DNA of 64,000 nucleotides from Methylophaga thiooxydans DMS010 (GTDB taxonomy: Bacteria > Pseudomonadota > Gammaproteobacteria > Nitrosococcales > Methylophagaceae). The notes under the pieces are model-generated. The model ran no database searches and had not been told where the DNA came from. It worked only from the letters and a program-made list of their open reading frames with translations. The position numbers were made by a program, and so were the translations under genes. This document shows positions 8,418-17,302 of this stretch, in pieces (the first letter of the stretch is position 1; each line of letters opens with the position of its first letter). The stretch spans positions 61,704 to 125,703 of the forward strand of contig NZ_GG657892.1 of NCBI RefSeq assembly GCF_000156355.1, written 5' to 3'.

Positions 8418-9262
8418 CTTTGCATAGCTTCTAGGCCATGTTCATTGACTCTGCCGGTGATTAAGCGGGTAGGGATGGTTTCGAAGTACGTGTTTTTGCC
8501 GCTGATATGCTCCCCTTTGGGGAGCCGGAGTTCATCTGTTGGCATGGTTTCCAATGTAATGTCATGACTGGTTTGAGGGTTGGTTTTAAAGCTATCGGCC
8601 AATACCCAAAAGGGTTTGCCATAATGGTGAGCAGCTAAAGCTTGTAACAAGGTGCCGGTTTTATTTACAAAGTGATGATCCGACAACCAACTGTCACAAC
8701 CACTGATATTGAGATCAATAATGGGCATTATTAGCCCCATTTCTGCATCGGTAATAACAGTGACCGGAATACCAAACCGATCAAGTTCACTGGCGACGAG
8801 CAAACCTTCCTTACTGGGTTCGCTGATAGTAACAACAACGTTGAAGTTCACGTGCTGTTCCAGTAGGTGTTCAAATAATGAGGAGACCTGAGAGCTACGG
8901 CTATGGGTTAACAGGGTCATACCGGGTTTAACCAGACTGGATGCATTTTCAGCGACATTATCTGAAGCATCAGAAATTTCTCGATAAATGTCGCTGAGAC
9001 CATCCATATAGCCTTGTTTTGAGAACGTTTTAGCGAGTTCTTGTCTGTGTTGCCAACGACTTAAGGCATTACTGAGCACAACCATACTGGGGCGGGCATG
9101 GCCAAGCTGATCCGCCATATCGCCTAATTCGCTGATCGATTGTAATGGCATCTCTTCGAGGCAAGCTTTTAATTCAGCCAGCGTGATTAATGCCAGCTCT
9201 GTAGCGCCAGCCTTACGGTTATTTCGTAGTGAAGTAAATAGTTGCTGGTAACACTCAGACAT
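8414..9262 (-). CDS. eIF2B alpha/beta/delta-like protein, function unknown
   Basis: A 282-residue protein resembling the eIF2B/ribose-1,5-bisphosphate isomerase/MtnA superfamily. The C-terminal Rossmann-like half has [56 protein letters not shown] and [11 protein letters not shown], all in superfamily order. The N-terminal third is helical. It lacks the catalytic cysteine context expected in true MtnA, so methylthioribose-1-phosphate isomerase is unlikely. Bacterial members are mostly uncharacterised. Start 9262 is favoured by AAGAGG 8 nt upstream; an upstream TTG at 9280 would place that site inside the gene. It is convergent with acr3, sharing CTAG. No neighbour suggests a substrate. Confidence 0.72.
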   Translation of the reverse strand: MSECYQQLFTSLRNNRKAGATELALITLAELKACLEEMPLQSISELGDMADQLGHARPSMVVLSNALSRWQHRQELAKTFSKQGYMDGLSDIYREISDASDNVAENASSLVKPGMTLLTHSRSSQVSSLFEHLLEQHVNFNVVVTISEPSKEGLLVASELDRFGIPVTVITDAEMGLIMPIIDLNISGCDSWLSDHHFVNKTGTLLQALAAHHYGKPFWVLADSFKTNPQTSHDITLETMPTDELRLPKGEHISGKNTYFETIPTRLITGRVNEHGLEAMQS

Positions 9263-9337
9263 AATGTGAGCCTCTTGCAAACAATCATACTTATGGTTGA
9301 GACAATTTTTTTAATGAAAGTGCGTAATGGCGATCGC

Positions 9338-9874
9338 TTATTCGCGTTGATGGGCTGGGTTTAAATTCAAACTTAATTTAAGTTCACCATCTTCTTCTGA
9401 GCTTGTTATCGGTTCATCCGTTATAAAGCCAAAGCGGGTCAATAAGTCGATAACAGGCGCGTTCTGCGTGACGATATAAGCAGTGATCAGCGATAGACCT
9501 AATTGCTGAGCATGAGCAATTAATGCATCCAGTAAACGGGTGGCGAGACCCTGGCGGCGCATTGTCGGCGTGACAACAACAGCTATTTCTGCTGTTTGCT
9601 TAGTCTTATCTGTTTGCAGCCTGCCGATCGCAAAGATTTTCGAGTCGTGTGCATCAAAAATCGCTATTACCGGATTGGAGTCAGCATCAGGAGGAATTCT
9701 AAGAGCAGCTTCATCCGCCGTCAAAGCAGAAATCATATAACCAAAGCGACAATGCATACTCTGTGCATCAAGACTATTAAAAAAAGTCAGGTAAGCGGCC
9801 AAATCGTCTATTTGTAACTGACGTAATACAAAGGGGCGAGTGCCAATAAAAAATGTTGTTTCAGTATCAGACAT
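9338..9874 (-). CDS. GNAT-family N-acetyltransferase
   Basis: A 178-residue cytosolic GNAT protein. The N-terminal part LRQLQIDDLAAYLTFFNSL is like acetyltransferase domains fused to acetyl-CoA synthetase-like or Pat proteins, and FGYMI and IGRLQTDK match that group. Motif A is RRQGLATRLLDALIAHA with preceding strand TAEIAVVVTP. The acceptor is unknown; protein-lysine acetylation is only a possibility from the resemblance. It stands alone, 75 nt downstream of the eIF2B-like gene on the same strand and 108 nt from the fusion protein upstream. Confidence 0.78.
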   Translation of the reverse strand: MSDTETTFFIGTRPFVLRQLQIDDLAAYLTFFNSLDAQSMHCRFGYMISALTADEAALRIPPDADSNPVIAIFDAHDSKIFAIGRLQTDKTKQTAEIAVVVTPTMRRQGLATRLLDALIAHAQQLGLSLITAYIVTQNAPVIDLLTRFGFITDEPITSSEEDGELKLSLNLNPAHQRE

Positions 9875-9982
9875 ATTGACGTTTGCGTTTAGTGGTCGCT
9901 AATGAATAGCTCTTTTTTATTATAACTCAGGCTAGCTTTAATACCCTTGTTGAGTAATATTTAGCACTCGTTATCAACCGCA

Positions 9983-11515
9983 TCAGTTGGCGTGAGTGAA
10001 CCAAGAAATATCGTATAAATCAGTTCTTCTGTCTTTCAAGTTATTGACTGAGCCTTCGCTACGGGTCAGTTTGAGTTTGTCGAGATCCAGATCGGAAAAC
10101 ATGATCATTTCGGTGTTTGGTGTGGTTTCAGACATCACCGCATCATGAGGATAGGAAAAATCTGAGGGAGAAAATACGGCTGCTTGAGAATATTGCACAT
10201 CCAGATTTTCGACTTGTGGGAGGTTGCCACAACTGCCACAGATAACAACGTAACATTCATTCTCAATGGCACGCGCCTGGGCACAACTGCGAACGCGTAA
10301 ATAGCCGTTCTTGGTATCCGTCCAGTAAGGTACAAACAAAATATCCATATCTTGATCGGCCAATCTGCGACTAAGCTCAGGAAATTCGACGTCATAACAA
10401 ATCAAAATGCCAATGCGACCGGCATCGGTTTCAAACACGTGTAAATCATTTCCGCCATTGATGATCCAGTCGCGGCGCTCGTGAGGTGTGATATGTAGTT
10501 TACGTTGAATCTCAATGGTGCCATCACGCCGACACAAATAGCTGACATTAAACAGCACATCATCTTCCAGTAACGGCATTGAGCCGGTGATGACGTTGAT
10601 GTTGTAACTCACCGCCATTTGCGACATTTCGTTTTTAAATTGCTCTGTGTAACTAGCGAGAAAGCGAATCGCTTCTGTCTGGTTACGTTGATCAGGGCTT
10701 AATCCCATCAATGGTGCATTAAAAAACTCAGGGAAAACGGCAAAGTCACTTTTATAGCTGGATAAGGCATCAATAAAATATTCGACTTGGCGTAGTAACT
10801 CTTCCACTGATTCCACTTCACGCATTTGCCATTGAATAGCGCCGATCCGCACCTGTGTTTTACGTGTGTCGATAACGGTACTTTCAGGCTCATAAAAAAT
10901 ATTCCGCCACTCCAGCAAAGTAGCATAGCCTTGTGATTTTTGATCTTCAGGCAGGTATTGCTTTAATAGACGAGTGACTTGGAAGTCGTTGGATAACTGG
11001 AAGGTGAGAATCGGATCATAAATACGTTTGTTTCTTACCGCCTCAAAGTATTCATCAGGTGTCATTTCATCCGAATGCTCATGGTAATTGGGGATTCTGC
11101 CACCGGCTAGAATGGCGCGAAGGTTATGCTGACGACACAGTTCTTTACGTGCTTCGTATAAACGTCGCCCTAATCGATAACCACGGTAATCGGCATCGAT
11201 TAACACATCGAGCCCATACAGCGCATCGCCATCCGGGTTATTCAGAATCGTTTCTTTCTTAGAGATCAAGTCATCATAGGTATGAGGGTTACTGAACTTG
11301 TGATAATCCACCTGCACAGCCAATGCGACACCAACTATGGTTTCATGATCGACGACACAGATCTGCCCCTCCGGCAGGTCATCAATCAATTTGAAGATAG
11401 TATGCTCTTCCCACGCACCGCCAATATCGACGTAGATTTGGTCCATTAATGTTTTGAGTTGTGGATAATCCGATTTTTCAAGGTTACGGATTTTAATGTG
11501 CAGATCTTCAGGCAT
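9983..11515 (-). CDS. GNAT / carbon-nitrogen hydrolase (nitrilase) fusion protein
   Basis: A 510-residue two-domain enzyme. Residues about 1-200 are a GNAT domain (YGLDVLIDADYRGYRLGRRLYEAR as strand 4 plus motif A). Residues about 220-505 are a nitrilase-superfamily amidohydrolase with intact Glu-Lys-Cys triad: E263 in FPEFF, K339 in RKLHITPHE, C373 in ICYDVEFPE. The architecture recurs in proteobacteria, but I know of no settled substrate. An amidase coupled to acyl transfer on an amine or amide would be consistent. Full length, no break. It appears to be a single-gene unit with 250 nt of non-coding DNA upstream. Confidence 0.87.
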   Translation of the reverse strand: MPEDLHIKIRNLEKSDYPQLKTLMDQIYVDIGGAWEEHTIFKLIDDLPEGQICVVDHETIVGVALAVQVDYHKFSNPHTYDDLISKKETILNNPDGDALYGLDVLIDADYRGYRLGRRLYEARKELCRQHNLRAILAGGRIPNYHEHSDEMTPDEYFEAVRNKRIYDPILTFQLSNDFQVTRLLKQYLPEDQKSQGYATLLEWRNIFYEPESTVIDTRKTQVRIGAIQWQMREVESVEELLRQVEYFIDALSSYKSDFAVFPEFFNAPLMGLSPDQRNQTEAIRFLASYTEQFKNEMSQMAVSYNINVITGSMPLLEDDVLFNVSYLCRRDGTIEIQRKLHITPHERRDWIINGGNDLHVFETDAGRIGILICYDVEFPELSRRLADQDMDILFVPYWTDTKNGYLRVRSCAQARAIENECYVVICGSCGNLPQVENLDVQYSQAAVFSPSDFSYPHDAVMSETTPNTEMIMFSDLDLDKLKLTRSEGSVNNLKDRRTDLYDISWFTHAN

Positions 11516-11765
11516 GAATAACCCTTTGGTGGATAAGCATTAGAATGACAAAGCTAGTTCATCATTCTGTGATTCAGTTGTCCAGTAATTTGAGTAAGTC
11601 GCAACCTACCTCATTTAGTTACCGGTAGGTTGGCGAGCAATTCAGCGCTAAAACATCGCCAACATGGTGATGCCAGCCAATAAAAACATCATGGCGACGC
11701 TGAGAGGGTTGAGCAGTATGCGGCTAGAACCCATGTGCTGCGAGATTGAATTACAAGGGGGTAAA
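11516..11765. other. Intergenic region, possible 28-codon hydrophobic ORF
   Basis: This 250-nt gap between two minus-strand genes has no recognised gene. On the minus strand a small frame from 11734 to 11648 starts MGSSRILLNPLSVAMMFLL and ends in a hydrophobic stretch, 28 residues that could form one membrane helix. It has no convincing Shine-Dalgarno sequence. The rest should contain the promoter of the GNAT/nitrilase gene; a stretch of CTACCTCATTTAGTTACCGGTAGG around 11607-11630 has two short arms (CTACC, GGTAG). I see nothing else supportable. Confidence 0.3.
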
Positions 11766-12983
11766 TTATTGCTGGTCGCTGTTGTGTGCTTCTTTGATAG
11801 GCGCCTGTGCCATCAGCCAGGTCATGACTAAAAATATCAGCATGCCAATCAGGATAGCTTGAAATGAAATACCAGCATCAATCATAAAGCCCAAAAAGGC
11901 TGGGGCAAGTCCGGTTGAAAATACCAGAAATGCAGACTTTAATGAGCGTACTTGGCCTAAGTGTTCGCGGCCCCATAGCCTGACCAGTAAGGTATCACCA
12001 ATAGGGGATGACATGCCTAATGCCATGCCTGCACCCAGCATGAGAATCCAGATCGCCATATTGCCACCGACAATTGCCGCTATCAGCAAGGCTAGGGCAA
12101 AAGGAATTAAATACAGTTTCGCTAAGGTCGTCGCACCAAATTCATCAATCCAGCGGCCTCCTAATAACGCGCCGGGAAAACGGGATAACCCCAGCCCGGT
12201 TAATGCTAAGGCATAGGTGGTAGCGGAAGCGCCTAAGTCGTGGGTTAATTGAGCCTGATAGATAAAAATACCGGTCAGGGTAATGGGTAATACCATTAAC
12301 ATCGGAATCAGCATCCAGAAACGTAATTCACGCATTGGACTAGGGCCTTTGTCTTGCTGGTTGTTTTTATCGTGTTTTTTACGTGGTGCTTCTGGCCAGT
12401 CGATAAAGAGCAATAGCATTATCCAAAGAACGATAAGCACGCTTAGAATGCTCCACCAGATTTGTTGCCAGCTCAGCCATGTGACGAGTAAGGCAATCGT
12501 CGGCGGTAAAATAATTTCACCAGAGGGCATGCCTAAGCTTACAAGGCCCAAGGCACGACCACGGTTCACTGTAAATTCTCGGCCTGCCAAGGTACTTCCG
12601 AAATGGGTCATTAATCCCTGACCACATAAACGTTGCAGACCCAATCCCACTATAGCGAGTCCCCACCAAGGGGACAGAGTCAGCATTAAGACGCCGAGAA
12701 TAAGTACGCTTAATACGCTAAATACATAGGTTCTGGGCGAGATCCAGTCGATCTTCGGCCCAAAATGCATGACTAAGAAGCCACTCAGCATGGTGATGGC
12801 AGCGTAAATACTGCCGAACTCGCCGGCCGAAATATTCAGATAATCACTGATATCGGCCTGAAACAGACCAATAAAGAAGCTTTGACCTAGATTGCCCGTA
12901 AAAACGGCCAAATACGCCGCCGCCAATAAGCCAAAGTGCTGACGAATGAGCCCGGTATAACCCAGACGCGTATTCGATTCCAT
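11766..12983 (-). CDS. MFS transporter
   Basis: A 405-residue inner-membrane major facilitator protein with twelve likely transmembrane helices and a short cytoplasmic loop rich in Lys/Asp around residue 205 between the two halves (PRKKHDKNNQQDKGPS). The N-terminal half has FIGLFQADISDYLNIS and the loop 2-3 region, and the C-terminal half has LGLSRFPGALLGGRWIDEFG, an MFS-A-like motif. Substrate is not identifiable; the overall style is that of oxalate/formate- or monocarboxylate-like antiporter relatives. AGGA lies 7 nt before the ATG. It runs in the same direction as, and 42 nt downstream of, the DUF2238-like gene. Confidence 0.82.
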   Translation of the reverse strand: MESNTRLGYTGLIRQHFGLLAAAYLAVFTGNLGQSFFIGLFQADISDYLNISAGEFGSIYAAITMLSGFLVMHFGPKIDWISPRTYVFSVLSVLILGVLMLTLSPWWGLAIVGLGLQRLCGQGLMTHFGSTLAGREFTVNRGRALGLVSLGMPSGEIILPPTIALLVTWLSWQQIWWSILSVLIVLWIMLLLFIDWPEAPRKKHDKNNQQDKGPSPMRELRFWMLIPMLMVLPITLTGIFIYQAQLTHDLGASATTYALALTGLGLSRFPGALLGGRWIDEFGATTLAKLYLIPFALALLIAAIVGGNMAIWILMLGAGMALGMSSPIGDTLLVRLWGREHLGQVRSLKSAFLVFSTGLAPAFLGFMIDAGISFQAILIGMLIFLVMTWLMAQAPIKEAHNSDQQ

Positions 12984-13025
12984 GTGGTGTCCTATGCAGA
13001 AAGTTCAGCGAATGATGCTGTGAGT

Positions 13026-13685
13026 TCAATCGCGTTTAAACAGGCGTGGATTGCTTCGGATGAATTTTCGAATCCAGCGCTCCAGAAAAGACTCATCTTG
13101 GGTTTTTAAATACCCATAGCCCAGAATGCTGATGACAAGGGCGCCAACGGCATCTACTATCAAGTCCCACATTGTATCAGTCAGACCGGTACTATCACCA
13201 AGCATCGTTTTTTGCATAGTCAGTCCAAAGACGTTGTCGAGAGTGAATTCGACGATCTCCCATAATGCCCCGATACCGAGTGCAAAGAGAAAGGCAAAAA
13301 AGGCGACAAAGCCCGGTCGCATACTGAGTTGAATTTGTTTCGTTTCATTTAATACATACACAAGTAAAAAACCAATGATGCCGAGTAGGAAACCAGAACT
13401 GGTGTGCAACACAATATCCCACCACCAGAACTTGGTGTAATAGCCATGCACTTCGCCCAGAAACAGAGAGGCGAACACAAAGCCAATGGTCAGTAATTTG
13501 AATTCATGTGGAATCACAAAATCGAAACTTCTCGCTAGCAGAGTGGGTAAGAGGCTGACCAGAATAATGCCGATAATGATGACAGCATTGAACCACTGCT
13601 GACTCCATAAAGCGCCGATGGCACCCGCCAGAAGAATGATTTGTAACGCGGTTGCGAGTCGACTATGTAGCGTGCTTTCGTTCAT
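13026..13685 (-). CDS. DUF2238/YjdF-like membrane protein
   Basis: About 219 residues with five to six hydrophobic helices. The family pattern of acidic and histidine residues within membranes is visible: WWWDIVLHTSSGFLLGIIGF and ALGIGALWEIVEFTLD, then DTMWDLIVDAVGALV. This resembles YjdF/DUF2238 inner-membrane proteins of unknown function. The open frame extends to 13787, but the first 34 codons look non-structural; I chose M35 (13685), with M31 (13697) an alternative, neither with a strong ribosome site. Divergent from the MscS channel gene. Confidence 0.7.
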   Translation of the reverse strand: MNESTLHSRLATALQIILLAGAIGALWSQQWFNAVIIIGIILVSLLPTLLARSFDFVIPHEFKLLTIGFVFASLFLGEVHGYYTKFWWWDIVLHTSSGFLLGIIGFLLVYVLNETKQIQLSMRPGFVAFFAFLFALGIGALWEIVEFTLDNVFGLTMQKTMLGDSTGLTDTMWDLIVDAVGALVISILGYGYLKTQDESFLERWIRKFIRSNPRLFKRD

Positions 13686-13853
13686 TGAGATTCCCATTAA
13701 TATGAACTCATTCATCATAAATGAGTCACTTGAGTTGGGTCGAGTAGTGATTAAATTTTGCTGACGACTTGTTTGAGTTAGACCCAATGAATGATAAGGT
13801 TGGGAGCTATTTTATCATGCGCAACCTAAAAATCACCTATACAGGGAGCTACT

Positions 13854-16199
13854 GTGTCGACGACCTACTTTTCTGATTTTAAACTCTTTTTTGCCGCTAT
13901 CATTGTCAGTGTTGGCATGATGGTGTCTATTTCTGACTCTGCTGCTCAAACAGCACCAGAAAATGAGGGAAACGATCATTATCAGGTTCTGGCTGACATG
14001 CTGGCAGATCCAGCCAGTCGTGATGAATTGATTGCTGAGTTGCGTCAGCTCTCGGATAAGAAGCAGACCACGACAAACGATTCTACGAATAAACAAGACG
14101 CTCAGCCGAAAGATACAAATCAAGACAGCGTATCTACTGAGGTGGCTAAAAAAAGTCAATCCGTCGTCGAAAGCATTGTCACGACGCTAACGGGTAGTTG
14201 GACGGCTATGTCGGAACTGGCATCGGGTCAGAGCAAAAAAATCGTCGCGTTTTTTGGCTTGTTGATCCAGCTGGGATTGGTGGTAGCCGCTACGGTTGGT
14301 GCCTATATCATCTTAAGAGTTTTAGCCCGCTTTTTATTTAAACGCGCCGATAGATTGGCTAACGCTGACACGAATGTGCATCCACTTGTGGTGAAAGCGA
14401 CGGCGATCGTGTTATCCGTGTTGACGGATGTCATTGTTGTTGCCATGGCGTGGTTGGCAGGCTATGGCGTTGCTTTGTTGTTTATTGGCGAAGTTGGAAA
14501 AATCTCAGTCAGCCAAACTTTATTTCTGAATATATTTATTGCTGTAGAGCTATTTAAAGTCGCGTTACGTGCCATATTTTCCGGCCGTGAAGACAGCATG
14601 CGGTTACTACCCATGAAAGCCAAAACAGCACGTTACTGGAATGGTTTCCTGGCTGTTATTGTCAGTTTTGTCGGGTATGGCGTGTTGTTTTTAGCACCGC
14701 TGGTGGGGACCAACTTATCTGAAAACTTAGGCGATCTGTTTAATCTATTCATTGTGCTCGTCACCGTCGCCTATGCACTGACAATCGTCATTAGACAACG
14801 CCTTCAGGTACGTGAAAGTCTGGCTGAGGTCGCCAAACAATCCAACTTTGCTGCGACACAGGTGATGTTAAGAGTATTGTCTCGAAGCTGGCACTTGTTT
14901 GCGATGGCCTATTTTGTGGTGATGGGGGTGGCACTGCTTATTAAGCCTGATGAGGCTTTACCCGAATTACTGATGGCAACCCTGCAAACAGTACTTGCTG
15001 TGTTTATTGGTATGGGCATTATTGCTCTACTGGAAATGACCGTTGGCAAAGGTATCCGTGTTCCCGCCGTAATTAGTTATCGATTGTCGACCTTTGAGAC
15101 ACGTTTAAATAACTTTCTCCCGACCTTGAATAAGGTACTAAAGGTGCTCGTGACGATTATGGTGATCAGTGCCATTTTCGATGCCTGGGGCGCGGTTGAT
15201 TTGCCTACATGGTTAGCGTCACCGGCAGGAACACAGATACTGAGTACAGTGATATCTGTCTTGTTTATTCTGACGGTATCCATGTTTCTATGGATGGTGC
15301 TGGCTAGTTGGATAGAGCATCGCCTCAATCCGGAAGAAGGAAAAGGTGAACCCAGTGCCAGAGAAAAAACCTTATTAACCATTTTCCGCAATGCCACTGC
15401 GATCACAATCATTGTGATGACCACGATGATTGTGTTGTCTGAAATAGGTATCAATATCGGTCCGCTGATTGCCGGTGCTGGCGTTCTGGGTTTAGCGGTT
15501 GGCTTTGGTGCTCAAAAGCTGGTTCAAGATGTGATTACGGGTGTTTTTATTCAAATGGAAAATGCGATTAATGCCGGTGATATCGTTACCGTGAGTGGTT
15601 TGACCGGTGTTGCTGAAAAACTCACTATTCGCTCACTGGGACTACGTGATTTATCTGGTACTTACCATGTCGTGCCATTTTCTGCTGTTGATACGGTATC
15701 GAACTATATGCGTGAGTTTGCTTACCACGTCGGAGAATATGGTGTGGCTTATCGTGAAAATACGGATGAGGTCATCATTAAGCTGCGTGAAGCCTTTGCT
15801 GAGTTATTAGCGGATGATGAGCAACGAGCAAACATTCTGGAGGATGAGCTTGAAGTCCATGGGGTCACAGCACTGGCTGACAGCTCGGTGAATATTCGGG
15901 TCAGGATCAAAACCTTGCCTGGTAGCCAATGGTCTGTAGGGCGGGCTTATAACCGTCTGGTTAAGCAATACCTGGATGCAGCGGGTATCGAAATTCCATT
16001 CCCACATCTTACTTTGTACTTCGGTGAAGATAAGAATGGGGATGCACCAGCAATGCCAATGCGGATGATTAATGAGGTGGAAGTGGTCAACGATGCTCAA
16101 AAAACTGCTGAGAAAGAGACCAATCAGAAAGCCTTAAAGCAACCTAAGAAAGCGGAAAGTAACCCTTCAAATAAAGGTGATTTTGATGACGGCGAATAA
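13854..16199 (+). CDS. MscS-family mechanosensitive channel, large YbiO-like type
   Basis: A 781-residue inner-membrane channel that would open on membrane tension to release solutes after hypo-osmotic shock. A signal peptide (cleavage near AAQ-TAPE, residue 32) precedes a hydrophilic periplasmic stretch, then about ten hydrophobic segments. The MscS core lies near residues 530-610: AGAGVLGLAVGFGAQKLVQD is the pore helix, followed by DIVTVSGLTGVAEKLTIRS and DLSGTYHVVPFSAV of the beta domain, then the cytoplasmic alpha-beta domain. The tail after about 735 is Lys/Glu-rich. Start is GTG with GGGAG just upstream. Length and layout are nearer YbiO/YnaI than MscK. Confidence 0.88.
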   Translation: MSTTYFSDFKLFFAAIIVSVGMMVSISDSAAQTAPENEGNDHYQVLADMLADPASRDELIAELRQLSDKKQTTTNDSTNKQDAQPKDTNQDSVSTEVAKKSQSVVESIVTTLTGSWTAMSELASGQSKKIVAFFGLLIQLGLVVAATVGAYIILRVLARFLFKRADRLANADTNVHPLVVKATAIVLSVLTDVIVVAMAWLAGYGVALLFIGEVGKISVSQTLFLNIFIAVELFKVALRAIFSGREDSMRLLPMKAKTARYWNGFLAVIVSFVGYGVLFLAPLVGTNLSENLGDLFNLFIVLVTVAYALTIVIRQRLQVRESLAEVAKQSNFAATQVMLRVLSRSWHLFAMAYFVVMGVALLIKPDEALPELLMATLQTVLAVFIGMGIIALLEMTVGKGIRVPAVISYRLSTFETRLNNFLPTLNKVLKVLVTIMVISAIFDAWGAVDLPTWLASPAGTQILSTVISVLFILTVSMFLWMVLASWIEHRLNPEEGKGEPSAREKTLLTIFRNATAITIIVMTTMIVLSEIGINIGPLIAGAGVLGLAVGFGAQKLVQDVITGVFIQMENAINAGDIVTVSGLTGVAEKLTIRSLGLRDLSGTYHVVPFSAVDTVSNYMREFAYHVGEYGVAYRENTDEVIIKLREAFAELLADDEQRANILEDELEVHGVTALADSSVNIRVRIKTLPGSQWSVGRAYNRLVKQYLDAAGIEIPFPHLTLYFGEDKNGDAPAMPMRMINEVEVVNDAQKTAEKETNQKALKQPKKAESNPSNKGDFDDGE

Positions 16200-16206
16200 G
16201 CCGTTA

Positions 16207-17208
16207 TCAGATATGCGGATGGATAAGCGCCTTTAGGTTAATCACGGCAGTGCATTGCTGACATCGACTGGCAGCAATGCGCACTGCTTGATTCGCTGCT
16301 TTATAATTCTGACTAAAATAATGTAGGGAGGCGGTCATTAAAGGATCAGTTTGATAGCTTAATAATAGTTCTTCAATGATTAACGCCAGATCGGGATCGG
16401 CTTTGAAATAGCGTAAGTCATCAATATCAGACAACAACGCTTCTTCCATAATATAAGCACCGGTTTTCACATTACCTGATAATGCCGTACTCAATGCAAA
16501 GCCCACCCGCGGCAAAGCCGCATTTGGTTGAGATTGCATGAGCGATTCGAAGGCATATCGTGCGGTATCGATCTCGTAATGACTCAATGCATCCCACGCG
16601 TCACTCTGGGTTAAACCTGAACGAGTATCTGAGCGATAGTTGTTAGCCGTATCATTCCTTATGATGATTGAGTCACTAGCAGAGTTGGAGACGGCGTAGC
16701 CTGTAGCCGAGTAGAATATAATCCCGTTAACGCCTCTATAGCTAAGACCTCGTGGTGGCTGATAACGCTTGTGGCCATCACCATGATAGGGGCGGTGATT
16801 GTAGCGATGCGGTTTGTTGTTATGACGCGGTTTGGGTGTTAGCCCAAACGATGGGTGACCACTAATCCCGTAGGAGTGATGTTGGCCTCTATGACCTTTC
16901 GAGGAATAAGTGTCTCGCCGCACTGAATGATCACGTTGTTTGTAGTGATGTAAGCCATCAGCATTGTTACCGTATGATCGTGGAGACTGCCTGGACTGAT
17001 GAGTTCGACTGGAATGACTCGATAAAGCGCCGCCGCTTTTTCCTCTGTATTGGTAGACGTGTGGATCGCCGGCATTATTATTAAACGAGCTGGCATTATT
17101 ATGACTACGCTTAGCGCCGGTCATATTTTCTGCCTGACTGCTGGTGGTCACTAGACCTAGTGCCAACAAGCAGGCTAGATATAATGCATTTTGCTTTTGT
17201 CTGAACAT
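16207..17208 (-). CDS. Exported His-rich protein, function unknown
   Basis: A 333-residue protein not assigned to a named family. A signal peptide (MFRQKQNALYLACLLALGLVTTSSQA) is followed by a low-complexity stretch, residues about 30-155, rich in His, Gly, Ser, Asn, Arg and Tyr (for example HRGQHHSYG, PRHNNKPHRYNHRPYHGDGHKRY). Next comes GVNGIIFYSATGYAVS. The C-terminal part (about 205-333) is helical and repeat-like (DAWDALSHYEIDTARYAFESL, LPRVGFALSTALSG), suggestive of TPR-like helices, and ends with a CQQC. Metal binding through histidines is plausible but unproven. Convergent with the MscS gene, 7 nt apart. GGAG sits about 11 nt before the start. Confidence 0.65.
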   Translation of the reverse strand: MFRQKQNALYLACLLALGLVTTSSQAENMTGAKRSHNNASSFNNNAGDPHVYQYRGKSGGALSSHSSRTHQSRQSPRSYGNNADGLHHYKQRDHSVRRDTYSSKGHRGQHHSYGISGHPSFGLTPKPRHNNKPHRYNHRPYHGDGHKRYQPPRGLSYRGVNGIIFYSATGYAVSNSASDSIIIRNDTANNYRSDTRSGLTQSDAWDALSHYEIDTARYAFESLMQSQPNAALPRVGFALSTALSGNVKTGAYIMEEALLSDIDDLRYFKADPDLALIIEELLLSYQTDPLMTASLHYFSQNYKAANQAVRIAASRCQQCTAVINLKALIHPHI

Positions 17209-17302
17209 GGATGAGCGCTCCGCCCAAGGCTGTATAAGTAATGACTGTTTAAGACATTATTGGTTCAGCCATACAATGCAGGGTTGCGGTGAGTTAGCTT
17301 AA

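Noticed and set aside
8414..9262. MtnA (methylthioribose-1-phosphate isomerase) as the identity of the eIF2B-like gene
   Set aside because: It is shorter than MtnA and lacks the catalytic cysteine context I would expect, and it lies 24 kb from the methylthioinosine phosphorylase gene.
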